DNA of 64,000 bases from Chitinophagaceae bacterium (lineage in GTDB: Bacteria; Bacteroidota; Bacteroidia; Chitinophagales; Chitinophagaceae). The DNA lies in contig CANCSS010000002.1 of NCBI GenBank assembly GCA_947380905.1, forward strand, positions 1 to 64,000, given 5' to 3'. Below are positions 46,016 through 56,133 of the stretch, piece by piece; positions within the stretch are counted from its first letter, which is position 1, and each line of letters starts with the position of its first letter. The translations under genes and the position numbers were made by a program. Under the pieces are notes generated by a model. The model saw nothing but the letters and a program-made list of their open reading frames with translations. It had not been told where the DNA came from and did no database searches.

Positions 46016-48451
46016 ATGTACGCCGAAATTATCATACCCTTAGCACTTCCTAAAAATTATACTTGGATGATTCCCGAAATCATGCAGGCCGATTTGATGA
46101 TAGGAATGAGAGTAGAAGTGATGCTGGGTGCCAATAAAAGATATGCAGGCATTGTAAAAAAAATATTCCCGGAGAAGCCAGCAGATTTTAATCCCAAACC
46201 CATTTTATCTATACTTGACGATCAGCCGATCCTTTATCCACCTCAACTGAATTTATGGGAATGGATGGCGCAATACTATATGTGTACTGAAGGCGAAGTG
46301 ATGCAGGCAGCCATACCCAGTCATTTAAAAATATCAAGTGAAAGTGTATTTATATTGAATGATGCCCATACCAATGATGGAAAAAATTTAAGTGATTCCG
46401 AATACATTGTTAGCGAAGCATTGGAAATTAGAAAAGTACTGAGCTTGCTTGAAATTCAAAAATTACTTGATAAAAAATCGGTCTACCCTATCATTAATAA
46501 ATTGATTCAAAAAGGAATTTGCTTTGTGCAAGAAAATATGAAGGATAAATATAAAATAAAAGAAGAAACTTTTATTTTATTGCACCCCAATTATAGAAAT
46601 GAAGCCGCCTTAGAAACCTTATTAAATGATTGGACCAGAGCACCGAAGCAATTAGAACTATTGCTTGCCTTTTTACACTATGAAAAAACAGAAGGAGAAG
46701 TGAGGCAAAAAGAGATGCTTGAAAAATCTGGTGCTTCTAGTGCACAATTAAAAGCATTGATAGACAAAGGGGTGCTAATGGCCGAAAAAAGAAAAAAAGA
46801 TCGATTGCCAACAGACCCTGCTCAAGGCAATCAAGATTTTCATAGTTTATCAAAGCAACAATTGGAAGCACTTAATACTATCCATGAACAATTAGCTACC
46901 CTTCCTGTGCATCTTTTACATGGCATTACGGGTAGTGGAAAAACTCAAATTTACGTTGCCCTTATCAAGGAAGCCATCAAGCAAAATAAACAAGCTTTGT
47001 ATATGTTGCCTGAGATTGCACTAACAGCTCAAATGATAAGACGTTTAAAAAAATATTTCGGAGGCAGCATTGCTATCTATCATTCTAAATTCAATCCCAA
47101 CGAAAGGGTCGAAATATGGAACAAGGTTAAAACAGGTGAAATTAAAATTGTATTGGGTGCCAGGTCGGCCTTATTCCTGCCCTACCAGGATTTATCACTA
47201 ATCATCATTGATGAAGAGCATGATCCTTCTTACAAACAACAGGAACCTGCTCCAAGATACCAAGCAAGAGATACTGCTATTTATTACGCAAGTCAAATCA
47301 ACGCCAAAGTAGTGCTAGGCTCTGCCACCCCTTCGGTGGAAACTTATTTTAACGCTGTGTCTAAAAAATATGGTTACACCTATTTAAGCGAACGCTTTAA
47401 CCAAGGCGCGCTTCCAACCATTCAATTGATAGATATCAAAAAACAGCCTGCAGGGACCGCTATTTTAACACCCGAATTATTGGCTTCGATAAAAAAGACC
47501 ATTGACCATAAAAAACAAGTCATCTTATTCCAAAATAGACGCGGTTATGCCCCCTATTTGATTTGTGAAACCTGCGGTTGGATTCCTCATTGCGAACATT
47601 GCGATGTTACCCTTACCTATCACAAAGCTAAAAATGTATTGTCCTGCCATTATTGTGGTGCCAGCTATCCGATTGTGTCTACTTGCAAAGCTTGCGGCAA
47701 ACAACATTTTAAACAAAAAAGTTTTGGTACAGAGCAAATTGAAGAAAAATTAAATCAAAGCCTTCCTGGAGTTGTTGTGGCAAGAATGGATTTAGACAAT
47801 GTGAAAGGCAAAAATGAACACGACCAATTGATTCAACAATTTGAACAAAAACAAATTGACATTCTCGTAGGCACCCAAATGGTCGTAAAAGGATTGGACT
47901 TTGAAAATGTGGATTTAGTAGGCATTGTGGATGCTGACAGCTTATTAAATTTTAATCATTACAGAGTCAACGAAAGAGCTTTTCAAATGATGGAACAAGT
48001 AAGTGGAAGAGCCGGCCGAACCAATGACCAAGGAAAAGTAATCATCCAAGTAAGTCAAACACAACACCCCATAGTACAACTGGTGCAACAACATGATTAT
48101 TTTGGATTTTATGCATTTGAAATTCAAAATAGAAAACATTTTGCCTACCCTCCATTTAGCAGGTTGGTAAGTTTGTTATTTAAGCACAAAGAAAATAATA
48201 TTGCAGAAGAAGCAATCAACCATTTTTATCAGTCCCTTGGCCCAGCCATTCAAAAAACAGTATTAGGTCCAGCACAGCCCATTGTAAATAGAGTAAGAAA
48301 TAAATACATTTGGGAATTGGCAGTGAAAATTTCAAAACAACCTGCCTCATTACTTCTCGCTAAAAAACAATTGTTACATTTCATTCGCTTATTACAAGTG
48401 CACCCTAGATACAAATCGGTACAAATTGTGATAGACATTGATCCAAATTAA
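46016..48451 (+). CDS. priA: Primosomal protein N' (replication restart helicase PriA)
   Basis: 811 residues. An N-terminal DNA-binding domain (AEIIIPLALPKNYTW) is followed by a winged-helix segment, then the helicase with Walker A GITGSGKTQIYV and Walker B IIDEEHDPSYKQQ. A zinc-binding insert has CETCGWIPHCEHCDVTLTYH and CHYCGASYP...CKACG, eight cysteines in all. Motif VI is EQVSGRAGRTNDQG. It restarts stalled replication forks. Confidence 0.96.
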   Translation: MYAEIIIPLALPKNYTWMIPEIMQADLMIGMRVEVMLGANKRYAGIVKKIFPEKPADFNPKPILSILDDQPILYPPQLNLWEWMAQYYMCTEGEVMQAAIPSHLKISSESVFILNDAHTNDGKNLSDSEYIVSEALEIRKVLSLLEIQKLLDKKSVYPIINKLIQKGICFVQENMKDKYKIKEETFILLHPNYRNEAALETLLNDWTRAPKQLELLLAFLHYEKTEGEVRQKEMLEKSGASSAQLKALIDKGVLMAEKRKKDRLPTDPAQGNQDFHSLSKQQLEALNTIHEQLATLPVHLLHGITGSGKTQIYVALIKEAIKQNKQALYMLPEIALTAQMIRRLKKYFGGSIAIYHSKFNPNERVEIWNKVKTGEIKIVLGARSALFLPYQDLSLIIIDEEHDPSYKQQEPAPRYQARDTAIYYASQINAKVVLGSATPSVETYFNAVSKKYGYTYLSERFNQGALPTIQLIDIKKQPAGTAILTPELLASIKKTIDHKKQVILFQNRRGYAPYLICETCGWIPHCEHCDVTLTYHKAKNVLSCHYCGASYPIVSTCKACGKQHFKQKSFGTEQIEEKLNQSLPGVVVARMDLDNVKGKNEHDQLIQQFEQKQIDILVGTQMVVKGLDFENVDLVGIVDADSLLNFNHYRVNERAFQMMEQVSGRAGRTNDQGKVIIQVSQTQHPIVQLVQQHDYFGFYAFEIQNRKHFAYPPFSRLVSLLFKHKENNIAEEAINHFYQSLGPAIQKTVLGPAQPIVNRVRNKYIWELAVKISKQPASLLLAKKQLLHFIRLLQVHPRYKSVQIVIDIDPN

Positions 48452-48455
48452 TGCT

Positions 48456-49469
48456 ATGGTCATTGAAGAAAATAGTTCACTTCAGCGTTATACCAGTTTC
48501 GGGTGCTATGAAATAGGTCGCTACCTTATTCGCATCTCCTCCACTGATGCGCTTTTGGAAGCGATTGCTTGGAGCAAAGAAAAAAAATTGCCTTATTTGG
48601 TTTTGGGTAGTGGAAGCAATCTTCTATTTACAAAGTCTTTTGAGGGTATTTTGCTAAAAATGGAAATTATGGGGATTAAAAAAACAAATGAGACAGCCAC
48701 GGATGTTTTTTTAAGCGTGGGCGCTGGCGAAAACTGGCATCACTTTGTAAGTTATTGTGTTCAAAAAGGTTGGGGTGGCATTGAAAATCTTAGCTTGATT
48801 CCTGGCACAGTAGGTGCAAGCCCCATTCAAAATATTGGAGCTTATGGGGTAGAAGTGCAAGAAACCATTGCTGCTGTAACTGCCATAGATACGCAAACAA
48901 ACCAGTTGACTACCTTCAATAACAAGGAATGTGATTTTGGCTATAGAGAGAGTCTTTTCAAAAAAGTAAAAAATAGATACGTAATTACCGAGGTTCAATT
49001 TATTTTAAAAAAACAACCCCAATTAAAAACGGATTACGGTGCTATTAAAGAAGTTTTACATGAAAAAAATATCAAAAACCCAAGCTTAGCAACTATTTCC
49101 CAAGCCATCATACAAATTAGATCTTCTAAATTACCCGACCCCCATCAACTGGGCAACGCAGGTAGCTTTTTCAAAAATCCTAGCATCAGTAAAACTAATT
49201 TTGAAAAATTAAAACTTTCTTTTCCAACCATGATTGCTTTTCCTATTTCCGACGATGTTTATAAAATTTCGGCCGAATGGTTGATAGAACATTGCGGCTG
49301 GAAAGGCAGTAAAAAAGGAGCAGTAGGTTGTTATGAAAAACAATCCTTAGTGATTGTCAACTATGGCCAGGCCACTGGAAAAGAAATATTTGATTTCTCA
49401 GAAGAAATTATTCAATCTGTCCTCCAAAAATTTGCTATTTTATTAGAGCGCGAAGTAACTATTTTATAA
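48456..49469 (+). CDS. murB: UDP-N-acetylmuramate dehydrogenase
   Basis: 337 residues from the ATG at 48456. The track's TTG start at 48438 would overlap priA by 14 bases and add six poor residues. FAD-binding motifs are YLVLGSGSNLLFT and LSLIPGTVGASPIQNIGAYGVE. The catalytic region has LGNAGSFFKNP with the Ser, and the C-terminus reads GSKKGAVGCYEKQSLVIVN. It is the E. coli-type (I) enzyme, reducing enolpyruvyl-UDP-GlcNAc in peptidoglycan synthesis. Confidence 0.93.
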   Translation: MVIEENSSLQRYTSFGCYEIGRYLIRISSTDALLEAIAWSKEKKLPYLVLGSGSNLLFTKSFEGILLKMEIMGIKKTNETATDVFLSVGAGENWHHFVSYCVQKGWGGIENLSLIPGTVGASPIQNIGAYGVEVQETIAAVTAIDTQTNQLTTFNNKECDFGYRESLFKKVKNRYVITEVQFILKKQPQLKTDYGAIKEVLHEKNIKNPSLATISQAIIQIRSSKLPDPHQLGNAGSFFKNPSISKTNFEKLKLSFPTMIAFPISDDVYKISAEWLIEHCGWKGSKKGAVGCYEKQSLVIVNYGQATGKEIFDFSEEIIQSVLQKFAILLEREVTIL

Positions 49470-50759
49470 TTAATATAAAACTATAATATCAGTTCTTCGA
49501 TTCATCGACCTCCCTGGAACAGTTTTATTGTCCCCAATTGGCCTAGTATCTGCATATCCCTTGGTACTTACTCTTTTATTTTCTATCCCCTTTTTTATTA
49601 AATAAGCACTCACAGCCATAGCCCTTTGCTCTGATAATTTTTGATTGATTTTTAAGGAACCTGTATTGTCTGTATGTCCACCTATGGCCAAAGACATATT
49701 TGGATAGGCTTTCATCACCAATACAATAGAATCCAACCCTGCAAATATCTGTTTGGTCAGCAATGTTTTACCTGAAGCAAATTTAAGATTGGAGCTAAAA
49801 CGATCAATCAGTGGTTGCAAATTGGCACATCCATGATTCCCTGAGATACCCGCCACTGTTGGACATTGGTCATCTTCATCATTGATGCCATCTTTATCTG
49901 AATCCGGAATGGGACAGCCTTGATAACGGTCTACCCCTTTTTGATTAGGACATTTATCTTCTTCATCATTGATGCCATCTTTGTCTTTATCAGGAATAGG
50001 ACAACCATGGTACTTAACTGGACCTGGCGCATTTGGACATTGATCATTTTCATCATTTACCCCATCATCATCGGCATCTGGAACAGGACAACCATGGTAT
50101 TTTGCTAAACCAGATTTGTTTGGACATTCATCTGCATCTCCTACTACGCCGTCATTGTCTGCATCAACAAAAACAGGCGCTTCAGGAATCATCACTGGTT
50201 TTTTGTTTCTTAACTTTAAAGGATATGTATAACTAATATAATGCGCAAAATGAATTTTTGTTAATGGAGAAAGTTCGGCTCTATAGGTACTAGAAATATG
50301 GATAAAGGAGCCTTGATTGGCTTTTAGTTGTATCCCTGCCCCTATAGGTACATAAGCAGTGTAAAAAGAGGCTTGGTCTGTTGCAACACCAACACCCCCT
50401 GTAATATAAGGCACTATCTTTTTATCATCTGTTGCTAACTTATAATTCAAATTGGCGTCAATGGCAAAATAGTATTGATTGGTTTTGGCTTGCGTAATCA
50501 ATTTTGAAACATAATATGGATATTTTAAAGAAGCCATATCTAAATTGACCATTGCATCTAATTGAGTAGTCATCCCCTTAAAAAATTGTAACCCAAAATA
50601 AGGAGCAGCCGTAGTCAAGTTATCGGTGCCATTGGTTTTTTTAAAATCCAATATGCCAATTTTAAACCCAATAGAAGGCACTTTAATACTTGCTGTATCT
50701 TGCGCATGACCCAACATATAAAAAGTAAAAGCCGTTAGTAACAAAATTGCTTTTTTCAT
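49470..50759 (-). CDS. OmpA-family outer-membrane protein with thrombospondin type 3 repeats
   Basis: 429 residues with a signal peptide (LLTAFTFYMLGHAQ). A beta-barrel of about 170 residues comes first. Four calcium-binding TSP3 repeats follow (VDADNDGVVGDADECPNKSG, VPDADDDGVNDENDQCPNAPG, IPDKDKDGINDEEDKCPNQKG, IPDSDKDGINDEDDQCPTVAG). The C-terminal OmpA peptidoglycan-binding domain has IGGHTDNTGS, LSEQRAMAVSAYL and MNRRTDIIV. It anchors the outer membrane to peptidoglycan. Its stop abuts the murB stop in a convergent arrangement. Confidence 0.92.
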   Translation of the reverse strand: MKKAILLLTAFTFYMLGHAQDTASIKVPSIGFKIGILDFKKTNGTDNLTTAAPYFGLQFFKGMTTQLDAMVNLDMASLKYPYYVSKLITQAKTNQYYFAIDANLNYKLATDDKKIVPYITGGVGVATDQASFYTAYVPIGAGIQLKANQGSFIHISSTYRAELSPLTKIHFAHYISYTYPLKLRNKKPVMIPEAPVFVDADNDGVVGDADECPNKSGLAKYHGCPVPDADDDGVNDENDQCPNAPGPVKYHGCPIPDKDKDGINDEEDKCPNQKGVDRYQGCPIPDSDKDGINDEDDQCPTVAGISGNHGCANLQPLIDRFSSNLKFASGKTLLTKQIFAGLDSIVLVMKAYPNMSLAIGGHTDNTGSLKINQKLSEQRAMAVSAYLIKKGIENKRVSTKGYADTRPIGDNKTVPGRSMNRRTDIIVLY

Positions 50760-50811
50760 GTGCTCCAGGGATATTTAATTGAATACGAATTTAAGGTAAT
50801 TCCTTGAAATA

Positions 50812-51303
50812 TTAGGGGCGTTTTGGATTGGACTTTGAATAGTCAATACCATCTACCACCACTCGCTCTAGGCCCATTGACTTTATTTTTATCCTTTTGG
50901 AGGCGGCTTGACTTAGATCAATAATTCTACCCTTTCTTAACATATTGGAATGCATTCGATCATTGATTCTAACCAATACAGATCGCCCATTGCGTAAATT
51001 GGTTACTCTAACAATGCTATTTAATTTATAAATATTACTTGCAGCTGTATACTTTCTATTTAAGAACACCTCTCCTGTTGCAGTTAAGGTACTGTCTAAA
51101 TTGGTACTGTAAAAACTAGCAATACCCTGTACATGATTGATTTCGATTTTAATTCTATGCGTATCAATTTTTTTCTTATACAATAAAATATAACTACTGT
51201 CTAATAAATTTTCAGGAGACAAATTATTATTAAGATATAAATTTTGTGTAAAAGAAAAAATAGGCAATAGTACCATGCCAAGCAAAATGCTTCTCCTAGC
51301 CAT
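50812..51303 (-). CDS. Divergent RlpA-like double-psi beta-barrel protein
   Basis: I choose the ATG at 51303 (163 residues, MARRSILLGMVLLPIFSFTQ), which gives a proper signal peptide and avoids overlap with the DUF952 gene. The DPBB domain covers about 80-160: GIASFYSTNLDSTLTATGEVFLNRKYTAASNIYKLNSIVRVTNL, then VLVRINDRMHSNMLRKGRIIDLSQAASK. The His of the usual [10 protein letters not shown] is Ser/Asn here and NDRGP is NDRMH, so lytic activity may be altered. An unrecognised segment of about 55 residues precedes the domain. Confidence 0.75.
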   Translation of the reverse strand: MARRSILLGMVLLPIFSFTQNLYLNNNLSPENLLDSSYILLYKKKIDTHRIKIEINHVQGIASFYSTNLDSTLTATGEVFLNRKYTAASNIYKLNSIVRVTNLRNGRSVLVRINDRMHSNMLRKGRIIDLSQAASKRIKIKSMGLERVVVDGIDYSKSNPKRP

Positions 51304-51313
51304 GTTTGTAAAT

Positions 51314-51622
51314 TTAGGAAATAGATTCAACGCTTACTACGCTGTCTAAGTTTAAGGAGCCGTAGATATGTGGAAACAATTCATCTAAATCATGTGCCAA
51401 TTCAAACAATACAGGTCTTTGTACTTTCTCTTTCTCAATTTTAAGTTTCACCAACCCTTTTTGATCTTTATAAAAACGATCTAATACCCCAGGTATTTGT
51501 TTTTCAATAGAGCAATGTATAAATCCATCTTGCTCATAGTTCATGGGTATGTATTCATTGTTTGCCTTTGCTGCTTCCCACTCTTTTAAAGTAGTGATAT
51601 GGTATATGTATTCGCTTTCCAT
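51314..51622 (-). CDS. DUF952 family protein
   Basis: 102 residues: YIYHITTLKEWEAAKANNEYIP, then DGFIHCSIEKQIPGVLDRFYKDQKGLVKLKIEKEKV and FPHIYGSLNLDSVVSVESI. These match DUF952, a small fold related to ADP-ribosyltransferases, of unknown activity. It lies six bases after aroC, so it is the tail of the aromatic operon. Confidence 0.85.
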   Translation of the reverse strand: MESEYIYHITTLKEWEAAKANNEYIPMNYEQDGFIHCSIEKQIPGVLDRFYKDQKGLVKLKIEKEKVQRPVLFELAHDLDELFPHIYGSLNLDSVVSVESIS

Positions 51623-51628
51623 ACTTGA

Positions 51629-52627
51629 TTATTTTTTAATAATTCTTGGAATTTTTTGATCAATTAACATTAAATCTGCTAGCACTATGGCAGTAACTGC
51701 CTCCAAGACGACCGGTACTCTTAGCGCAATGCATAAATCGTGTCTTCCTTTTACAGAGAATATTTCTTGTTCATGGGTTTCCCAATTCAATGTAGTTTGT
51801 TCTTTTGGGGTGGAAGAAGTAGGTTTCACTGCAATTCTAAAAACTAAATCATTGCCATTGGTATAACCTCCTACCACACCACCTGCGTGGTTGGTTTTGG
51901 TTTTACCAGTTTCATCGATGATAGCATCGTTATGATCCACACCAAACATAGATGCTGCAGCAAAGCCAGTACCAAATTCAATGGCTCTTATAGCTGGAAT
52001 CGAAAATACTGCATGACTTATTAAAGATTCAACTGAATTAAAAAAATGTTCACCCAATCCAATTGGCAATCCTTTTACAACACATTCTACAATACCTCCT
52101 ACACTGTCTTTGGCGTCAATGGCTTTTTGTAAGCCTTTTTCCAAATCGGTTTCTCCCCCAATACTAATGATGCTTGATTTAACTTCTACCCCTTTTAAAA
52201 TTCTTTTGGCAACAACGCCTGCCCCCACTAAAGCGGCAGTCAATCTTCCACTAAAATGTCCACCTCCTCTATAATCTTCAAAACCACCAAATTTATGATG
52301 CGCAGTAAAATCGGCATGCCCAGGTCTTGGCACTGCTCTTTGTTTTTCATAATCGCCACTTCTGGTATTGTTGTTTTCAAACAACATCATAATAGGTGCA
52401 CCAGTGGTTACTCCATTAAACAAACCAGACTTAATAATAGGAATATCATCCTCCTGCCTTGGAGTAGTTCCTTTTTGTTGACCCCCTTTGCGACGTTCCA
52501 TATCTACTACAAAATCGGCTACTTCTAGCGGCATTCCCGCTGGACATCCATCAATGGTAATGCCCACACAAGCGCCATGCGATTCGCCAAATATTTGCAC
52601 ATTAAATAAAGTTCCAAATCTATTCAT
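51629..52627 (-). CDS. aroC: Chorismate synthase
   Basis: 332 residues, slightly short for the family but with all conserved blocks: GESHGACVGITIDGCPAGM, RPGHADFTAHHKFGGFEDYRGGGHFSGRLTAA and the C-terminal GRHDLCIALRVPVVLEA. It makes chorismate from EPSP with reduced FMN. It lies 30 bases after aroA on the same strand. Confidence 0.95.
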   Translation of the reverse strand: MNRFGTLFNVQIFGESHGACVGITIDGCPAGMPLEVADFVVDMERRKGGQQKGTTPRQEDDIPIIKSGLFNGVTTGAPIMMLFENNNTRSGDYEKQRAVPRPGHADFTAHHKFGGFEDYRGGGHFSGRLTAALVGAGVVAKRILKGVEVKSSIISIGGETDLEKGLQKAIDAKDSVGGIVECVVKGLPIGLGEHFFNSVESLISHAVFSIPAIRAIEFGTGFAAASMFGVDHNDAIIDETGKTKTNHAGGVVGGYTNGNDLVFRIAVKPTSSTPKEQTTLNWETHEQEIFSVKGRHDLCIALRVPVVLEAVTAIVLADLMLIDQKIPRIIKK

Positions 52628-52657
52628 AATTAAAATCGTTACTACAAGGTAAGAAAT

Positions 52658-53950
52658 TTATTGTATATCTACTTTTGCCCCCAATTGCTGAAGATGTGTG
52701 TAGAAATCGATGTAAGATTTATTGATGGCTTCCGCCTCTGTAATCTCTACAGGACCCTGGGCACAAAGTGCAGCAACACCGCAAGCCATGGCAATGCGAT
52801 GATCTTGTTGTGAAAAAACAGTGGCTGAATGAATGCCTGTACCACCATGAATTTTCATGGTATCCCCTTCTAAATTAATCTTGATCCCCAATTTTGCAAA
52901 CTCCGTTTGCAAGGTCAACCCTCTATCACTTTCTTTATGCGCCAATCGACTCACCCCTTTTATTTCAGTAACCCCATTACAAACAGCAGCCAATGCTACC
53001 AAAGGGGGAAATAAATCGGGGCAATCTGTGGCATCAAAAGTAAATGCGGTTAAGGGTTGCATTTTATCGTTATGCGAATTTGAGTGAGGGCCAACTACAA
53101 TTCCGTCCTCTTGAAAATTAATACTTGCCTGAGCACTTTCTAAGGCACTCATTATTCTTTTATCTGCTTGCGAAGAATCTAATTGCAATCCTTTTACTTT
53201 TATAGGTCCTGCTATTGCACCTGCTACCAATAAAAATGCAGCGCCACTCCAATCTCCTTCTACCGTATACTTAATAAATGGTTTTAAAGGTGCATGTTCA
53301 AAAAATTGAAAGCTTTCATAGTTGTTATGTTTTACATTCCATCCAAAAGCATTCAATACCGATAAGGTTAAATCGATATATGGTTTACTTTTTAAATCCA
53401 CCACTTTAATCTCTACATCGTATTTTTCAGTAGCTGCATAAGCCATCAGCAAACCTGTTAAAAATTGAGAGCTCAATGAACCATCTACTGTGATGTTTGC
53501 TGGATGCAATGCCCCTTTTATTTGGATAGGTAAAAACCCCTGGTTCGAATTGATTTGAATGCCTAATGATGGAAATATTTCATCGAAAAAATGCATAGGT
53601 CTTTTTACCAAACTACCTTTTCCTTGAATGGTGATGGATTGTTCGCTTAATGCAGCAATAGGCGTAAACATTCTTATGCCTAAGCCACTTTCACCACAAT
53701 TCATCTCAGAACCCATGGGCTTTACGCCATTAGAAACCACTTTAATTGCGGCTTCATTGACTTCCACCACTGCTCCTAACTTTTGTATTACATCAATCGC
53801 TGCTAAATCATCGTGAGAATGTCCAGGGTTGAGAATCACCGTTTCCCCTTTATGCAATAAGGCAGCAGCACAAGCTCGTTGCATACTGCTTTTGCTTGCT
53901 GGAGCTACTTGGTCTCCTTTTAATATGGATGGATATACAGTTGCGATCAT
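52658..53950 (-). CDS. aroA: 3-phosphoshikimate 1-carboxyvinyltransferase (EPSP synthase)
   Basis: 430 residues: two-domain inside-out alpha/beta barrel. Marks are GDQVAPASKSSMQRACAAALLHKG at the start (PEP/shikimate Lys and Ser-Arg), NCGESGLGIRMFTPIAAL, SSQFLTGLLMA, and DHRIAMACGVAAL near the C-terminus. The usual GNAGTAMR loop is GESGLGIR here, a class II-like variant. It starts one base past the aroB stop, so translation is likely coupled. Confidence 0.94.
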   Translation of the reverse strand: MIATVYPSILKGDQVAPASKSSMQRACAAALLHKGETVILNPGHSHDDLAAIDVIQKLGAVVEVNEAAIKVVSNGVKPMGSEMNCGESGLGIRMFTPIAALSEQSITIQGKGSLVKRPMHFFDEIFPSLGIQINSNQGFLPIQIKGALHPANITVDGSLSSQFLTGLLMAYAATEKYDVEIKVVDLKSKPYIDLTLSVLNAFGWNVKHNNYESFQFFEHAPLKPFIKYTVEGDWSGAAFLLVAGAIAGPIKVKGLQLDSSQADKRIMSALESAQASINFQEDGIVVGPHSNSHNDKMQPLTAFTFDATDCPDLFPPLVALAAVCNGVTEIKGVSRLAHKESDRGLTLQTEFAKLGIKINLEGDTMKIHGGTGIHSATVFSQQDHRIAMACGVAALCAQGPVEITEAEAINKSYIDFYTHLQQLGAKVDIQ

Positions 53951-53951
53951 A

Positions 53952-54974
53952 TTAAGAATACAACTTTATTAATTTTTCCAATGATTTCATGGGTACCGTT
54001 TCATACACTGCCTGACCCATCTTTTTCAATAATACATATTGCATCCCTGCACGTGCATTTTTCTTATCTTTTTGCATGACCTGCATAGCTTGGTCAATAT
54101 TAAAACGCATGCTAGTAGGCAATCCGTATTTTTTTAAAGTATCCACCAATAAACCTGTATCATTAAATCCTTGTAAGACTTGTGAAATTTTACTGGCATA
54201 CACCATGCCAATACTTATTGCATGTCCATGCAATAAAGCATGTTCATTTTCAATGGCATGGCCCAAAGTATGTCCAAAATTGAGCAACTTGCGATCGCCT
54301 TTTTCAAACTCATCTTGCTGCACCACTTTTACTTTAATTTGAACATTTTTTTCAATTAGCGCAGCCAATGATTTTTTGTCCTTTTGATAATGAGCTATAT
54401 TTTTACTTGCCAATTCCTTCATCATTTTAGCATCTTTGATGGCTGCATGCTTTATAATTTCTGCAAACCCATTTTCCCATTGATGATTGGGTAAAGTTTT
54501 TAAAAAATCTAAATCGTACAATAAAAAAGAAGGTTGTCTTATTAATCCGACCATGTTTTTATACAAGCCTACATCAATTCCATTTTTTCCGCCAATAGAG
54601 GCGTCCACCATGGCTAAAATAGTAGTGGGCACAAAACCTACTGCTACTCCGCGCATATATACACCTGCTACATAACCCACCATATCTGTTACTACTCCAC
54701 CCCCCACACCAATGAGTACCGCTTGTCTAGTAGCACCAAAATTGAGTAAGGCTTCAATGATAAAGTCGACGGTTGCTTGATGTTTATGTTCTTCGCCAGA
54801 TGGAATGACAATGGTTTTTTTCGCTTTGAATTTATTTTCATGTAAAGCATATACGTTTTCATCTGTAATATAAAAAGCATTGGCTTTGTCCACCATTTTA
54901 TCTATAGCAGCAAACTTACCATCTAACACAAACGATACGGTACTTTTAGAAAATTTAACCTTCCTGGTTTTCAT
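53952..54974 (-). CDS. aroB: 3-dehydroquinate synthase
   Basis: 340 residues: NAD-binding motif VLIGVGGGVVTDMVGYVAGVYMRGV, then FVPTTILAMVDASIGGKNGIDVG and the zinc site region LLNFGHTLGHAIENE with its His pair. It converts DAHP to dehydroquinate. It sits in the aromatic cluster between the DAHP synthase and aroA. Confidence 0.95.
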   Translation of the reverse strand: MKTRKVKFSKSTVSFVLDGKFAAIDKMVDKANAFYITDENVYALHENKFKAKKTIVIPSGEEHKHQATVDFIIEALLNFGATRQAVLIGVGGGVVTDMVGYVAGVYMRGVAVGFVPTTILAMVDASIGGKNGIDVGLYKNMVGLIRQPSFLLYDLDFLKTLPNHQWENGFAEIIKHAAIKDAKMMKELASKNIAHYQKDKKSLAALIEKNVQIKVKVVQQDEFEKGDRKLLNFGHTLGHAIENEHALLHGHAISIGMVYASKISQVLQGFNDTGLLVDTLKKYGLPTSMRFNIDQAMQVMQKDKKNARAGMQYVLLKKMGQAVYETVPMKSLEKLIKLYS

Positions 54975-55038
54975 TGACTTTGGCTTTGACTTAAAAAATA
55001 AATTTACAGTAATAAGCTTCCATTTAAAATGTCACTCC

Positions 55039-56133
55039 TTAACTGTTCATTATTTTATTTTGATGATTGATGCTTTCCATATGCACTGCATCCATGTACT
55101 TGGTAATAAAGTCTTCGCTTAAACCCACTTTATTCCCTTTTCCAACAGCACGCTCCAATATTTCATTCCAACGATTGGTTTGCAAAATGGTAATGTCATT
55201 GTTCTTCTTATATTCTCCGATTTTTTCTGCTACTTTCATACGAGTAGACAATACTTGCAACAATTCGTCATCTAATTGATTGATTTGCTGACGTAATTTT
55301 TCCAATGCTGTATGGTATTCTTCAGAAGCCACATCTTCTTTTCTCCAACGGATGGCTTCCAACATGGTTTTTAAAACTTCGGGTGTAATTTGTTGCTTCG
55401 CATCACTCCAGGCATTGTCTGGGTCAATATGCGACTCTATAATTAAACCATCAAAATCTAAATCCATGGCTTGTTGCGCTACCTCTTGTAAAATATCGCG
55501 ACGCCCACAAATATGTGATGGATCATTGATCATAGGAATATTAGCATAACGGCGTTTCATCTCAATGGCCAAATGCCACATGGGTGCATTTCGGTATTCT
55601 GTATTTCCATAGGAACTAAATCCACGGTGGATCAATCCCAATTCTTCAATACCCGCTTTTGCAATACGCTCCATACCACCAATCCATAATTCTAAATCTG
55701 GATTGATTGGATTTTTAATTAACACTGGAACCTTTACTCCTTTTAAAGCATCTGCAATTTCTTGCACACTAAAAGGATTCACAGTGGTACGTGCTCCTAC
55801 CCACAATACATCTACATCAAAGTGCAAGGCATCTTCTACTTGTTTGGCAGTAGCTACTTCCACCGCAACTGGTAAGCCGGTTTCTTTCTTGGCTTGTTGT
55901 AACCAAGGCAAACCCTTGGTACCAATGCCTTCAAAACTTCCAGGTCTTGTCCTAGGTTTCCAAATACCTGCACGCATAATATCCACTTTCCCAGTAGCTG
56001 CCAATCTTATAGCAGTTTGCATCACTTGCTCTTCGGTCTCTGCACTGCAAGGACCAGAAATGATCAAGGGTGATTTTTTTAATAAAATGCTTACTTTTTG
56101 TTGTTGTTCTGTTAAGTCTCCCATTTTTTCCAA
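55039..56133 (-). CDS. Bifunctional DAHP synthase / chorismate mutase (AroQ type)
   Basis: 364 residues. The N-terminal three-quarters is a type I-beta (KDSA-like) DAHP synthase: PLIISGPCSAETEEQVMQTA, GIWKPRTRPGSFEGIGTKGLPWL, VLWVGARTTVNPFSVQEI and NDPSHICGRRD. The C-terminal about 95 residues form an all-helical AroQ chorismate mutase (LEKLRQQINQLDDELLQVLSTRMKVAEKIGEYKKNN). The fusion joins pathway entry and the Phe/Tyr branch point, and the mutase domain commonly serves as allosteric sensor for prephenate in such fusions. Confidence 0.93.
   Translation of the reverse strand: MEKMGDLTEQQQKVSILLKKSPLIISGPCSAETEEQVMQTAIRLAATGKVDIMRAGIWKPRTRPGSFEGIGTKGLPWLQQAKKETGLPVAVEVATAKQVEDALHFDVDVLWVGARTTVNPFSVQEIADALKGVKVPVLIKNPINPDLELWIGGMERIAKAGIEELGLIHRGFSSYGNTEYRNAPMWHLAIEMKRRYANIPMINDPSHICGRRDILQEVAQQAMDLDFDGLIIESHIDPDNAWSDAKQQITPEVLKTMLEAIRWRKEDVASEEYHTALEKLRQQINQLDDELLQVLSTRMKVAEKIGEYKKNNDITILQTNRWNEILERAVGKGNKVGLSEDFITKYMDAVHMESINHQNKIMNS

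Noticed and set aside
49800-50170. Repeated DNA in the OmpA-type gene as a possible CRISPR or satellite
   Set aside because: The repeats are in-frame calcium-binding TSP3 units of diverged sequence, a protein-level repeat.
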